This document shows positions 4,971 to 5,119 of a stretch of DNA of 5,119 nt, piece by piece (position 1 is the stretch's first letter; each line of letters starts with the position of its first letter). Origin of the DNA: Pseudomonadota bacterium. Lineage in GTDB: Bacteria; Pseudomonadota; Gammaproteobacteria; Steroidobacterales; Woeseiaceae. Location: contig JADFGH010000196.1 in the NCBI GenBank assembly GCA_022567775.1, positions 1 through 5,119 of the forward strand, written 5' to 3'. Under the pieces are notes generated by a model that saw only the letters and a program-made list of their open reading frames with translations, made no database searches and had not been told where the DNA came from. The position numbers and the translations under genes were made by a program.

Positions 4971-5119
4971 TCAACCAGCCGTCTCGTCAATGCCGGCAGG
5001 CTGCGTTTCGGCTGTCGCTGACCCGCGCTGTCCAGGCGAACGGGCTCGCGTCGATCTGAGCATCGCGATGAGAGGTATCACGAGTCGCTCAATGTCCGAA
5101 AATTCTGCTTCCAGCATGG
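4971..5119 (-). CDS. C-terminal fragment of an unrecognised protein, cut by the window edge
   Basis: The minus-strand frame is open from the right edge to a TGA at 4971-4973, with no earlier stop. The visible end reads as a short amphipathic helix (FSDIERLVIPLIAMLRS), then a polar, probably disordered tail rich in Ala, Thr, Gly, Gln and Pro. An ATG at 5117 could be a start, giving only 48 residues, but a gene continuing beyond the window is more likely. Support comes from the strong same-strand terminator 74 bases after the stop and the protein-like composition. The family is not recognised. A competing open frame on the plus strand (ATG 4927 to the edge) reads as a Ser/Arg/Cys-rich shadow and is not preferred. 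Confidence 0.5.
   Translation of the reverse strand, partial: MLEAEFSDIERLVIPLIAMLRSTRARSPGQRGSATAETQPAGIDETAG

Noticed and set aside
4927..5119. Open plus-strand frame from ATG 4927 to the right edge
   Set aside because: The product is rich in Ser, Arg and Cys with no recognisable pattern and lies opposite a more protein-like minus frame that has a matching terminator. Treated as a shadow, though not excluded.

Overview
The window looks like chromosomal DNA of a free-living gammaproteobacterium. The main reasons are an adjacent cmoA-cmoB pair that keeps every ligand residue known from the E. coli enzymes, a tRNA-Tyr with a sigma70-type promoter and an encoded CCA, and moderate GC content with compact gene spacing. 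The species cannot be named from this sequence alone. There is no sign of a mobile element, CRISPR array, rRNA or phage gene.

Layout from left to right. Bases 1-209 hold a minus-strand tRNA-Tyr(GTA) with its own promoter, plus a possible second promoter just downstream that would drive something beyond the left edge. Bases 282-812 (minus) encode a small VanY-type M15B D,D-carboxypeptidase without a signal peptide. Divergent from it, 969-2668 (plus) is cmoA-cmoB, the two-step pathway that makes carboxy-SAM and uses it to form 5-carboxymethoxyuridine at tRNA position 34. A GC-rich hairpin follows cmoB. Bases 2696-3695 (plus) form a second unit: promoter, an 18-bp palindrome, a GbsR/MarR-type regulator and a DCC-family (DUF393) CxxC thiol-disulfide protein, with six bases between the two genes.

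Facing it tail to tail, with a six-base gap, is a minus-strand pair. This is a DUF6122-type small membrane protein (4519-4839) whose end overlaps the start of a double-cupin lipoprotein (3702-4529) by 11 bases. A strong intrinsic terminator (4871-4897, minus) closes a further minus-strand gene, of which only a C-terminal fragment (4971-5119) is visible.

How the genes may fit together. The tRNA-modification genes are housekeeping. The most speculative part is the right half: an autoregulated GbsR-DCC redox operon packed against a membrane protein and lipoprotein operon, with no shared terminator. It is a plausible but unproven envelope or redox-related module. Nothing in the window amounts to a clear, complete novel system; the candidate observations are scored modestly.
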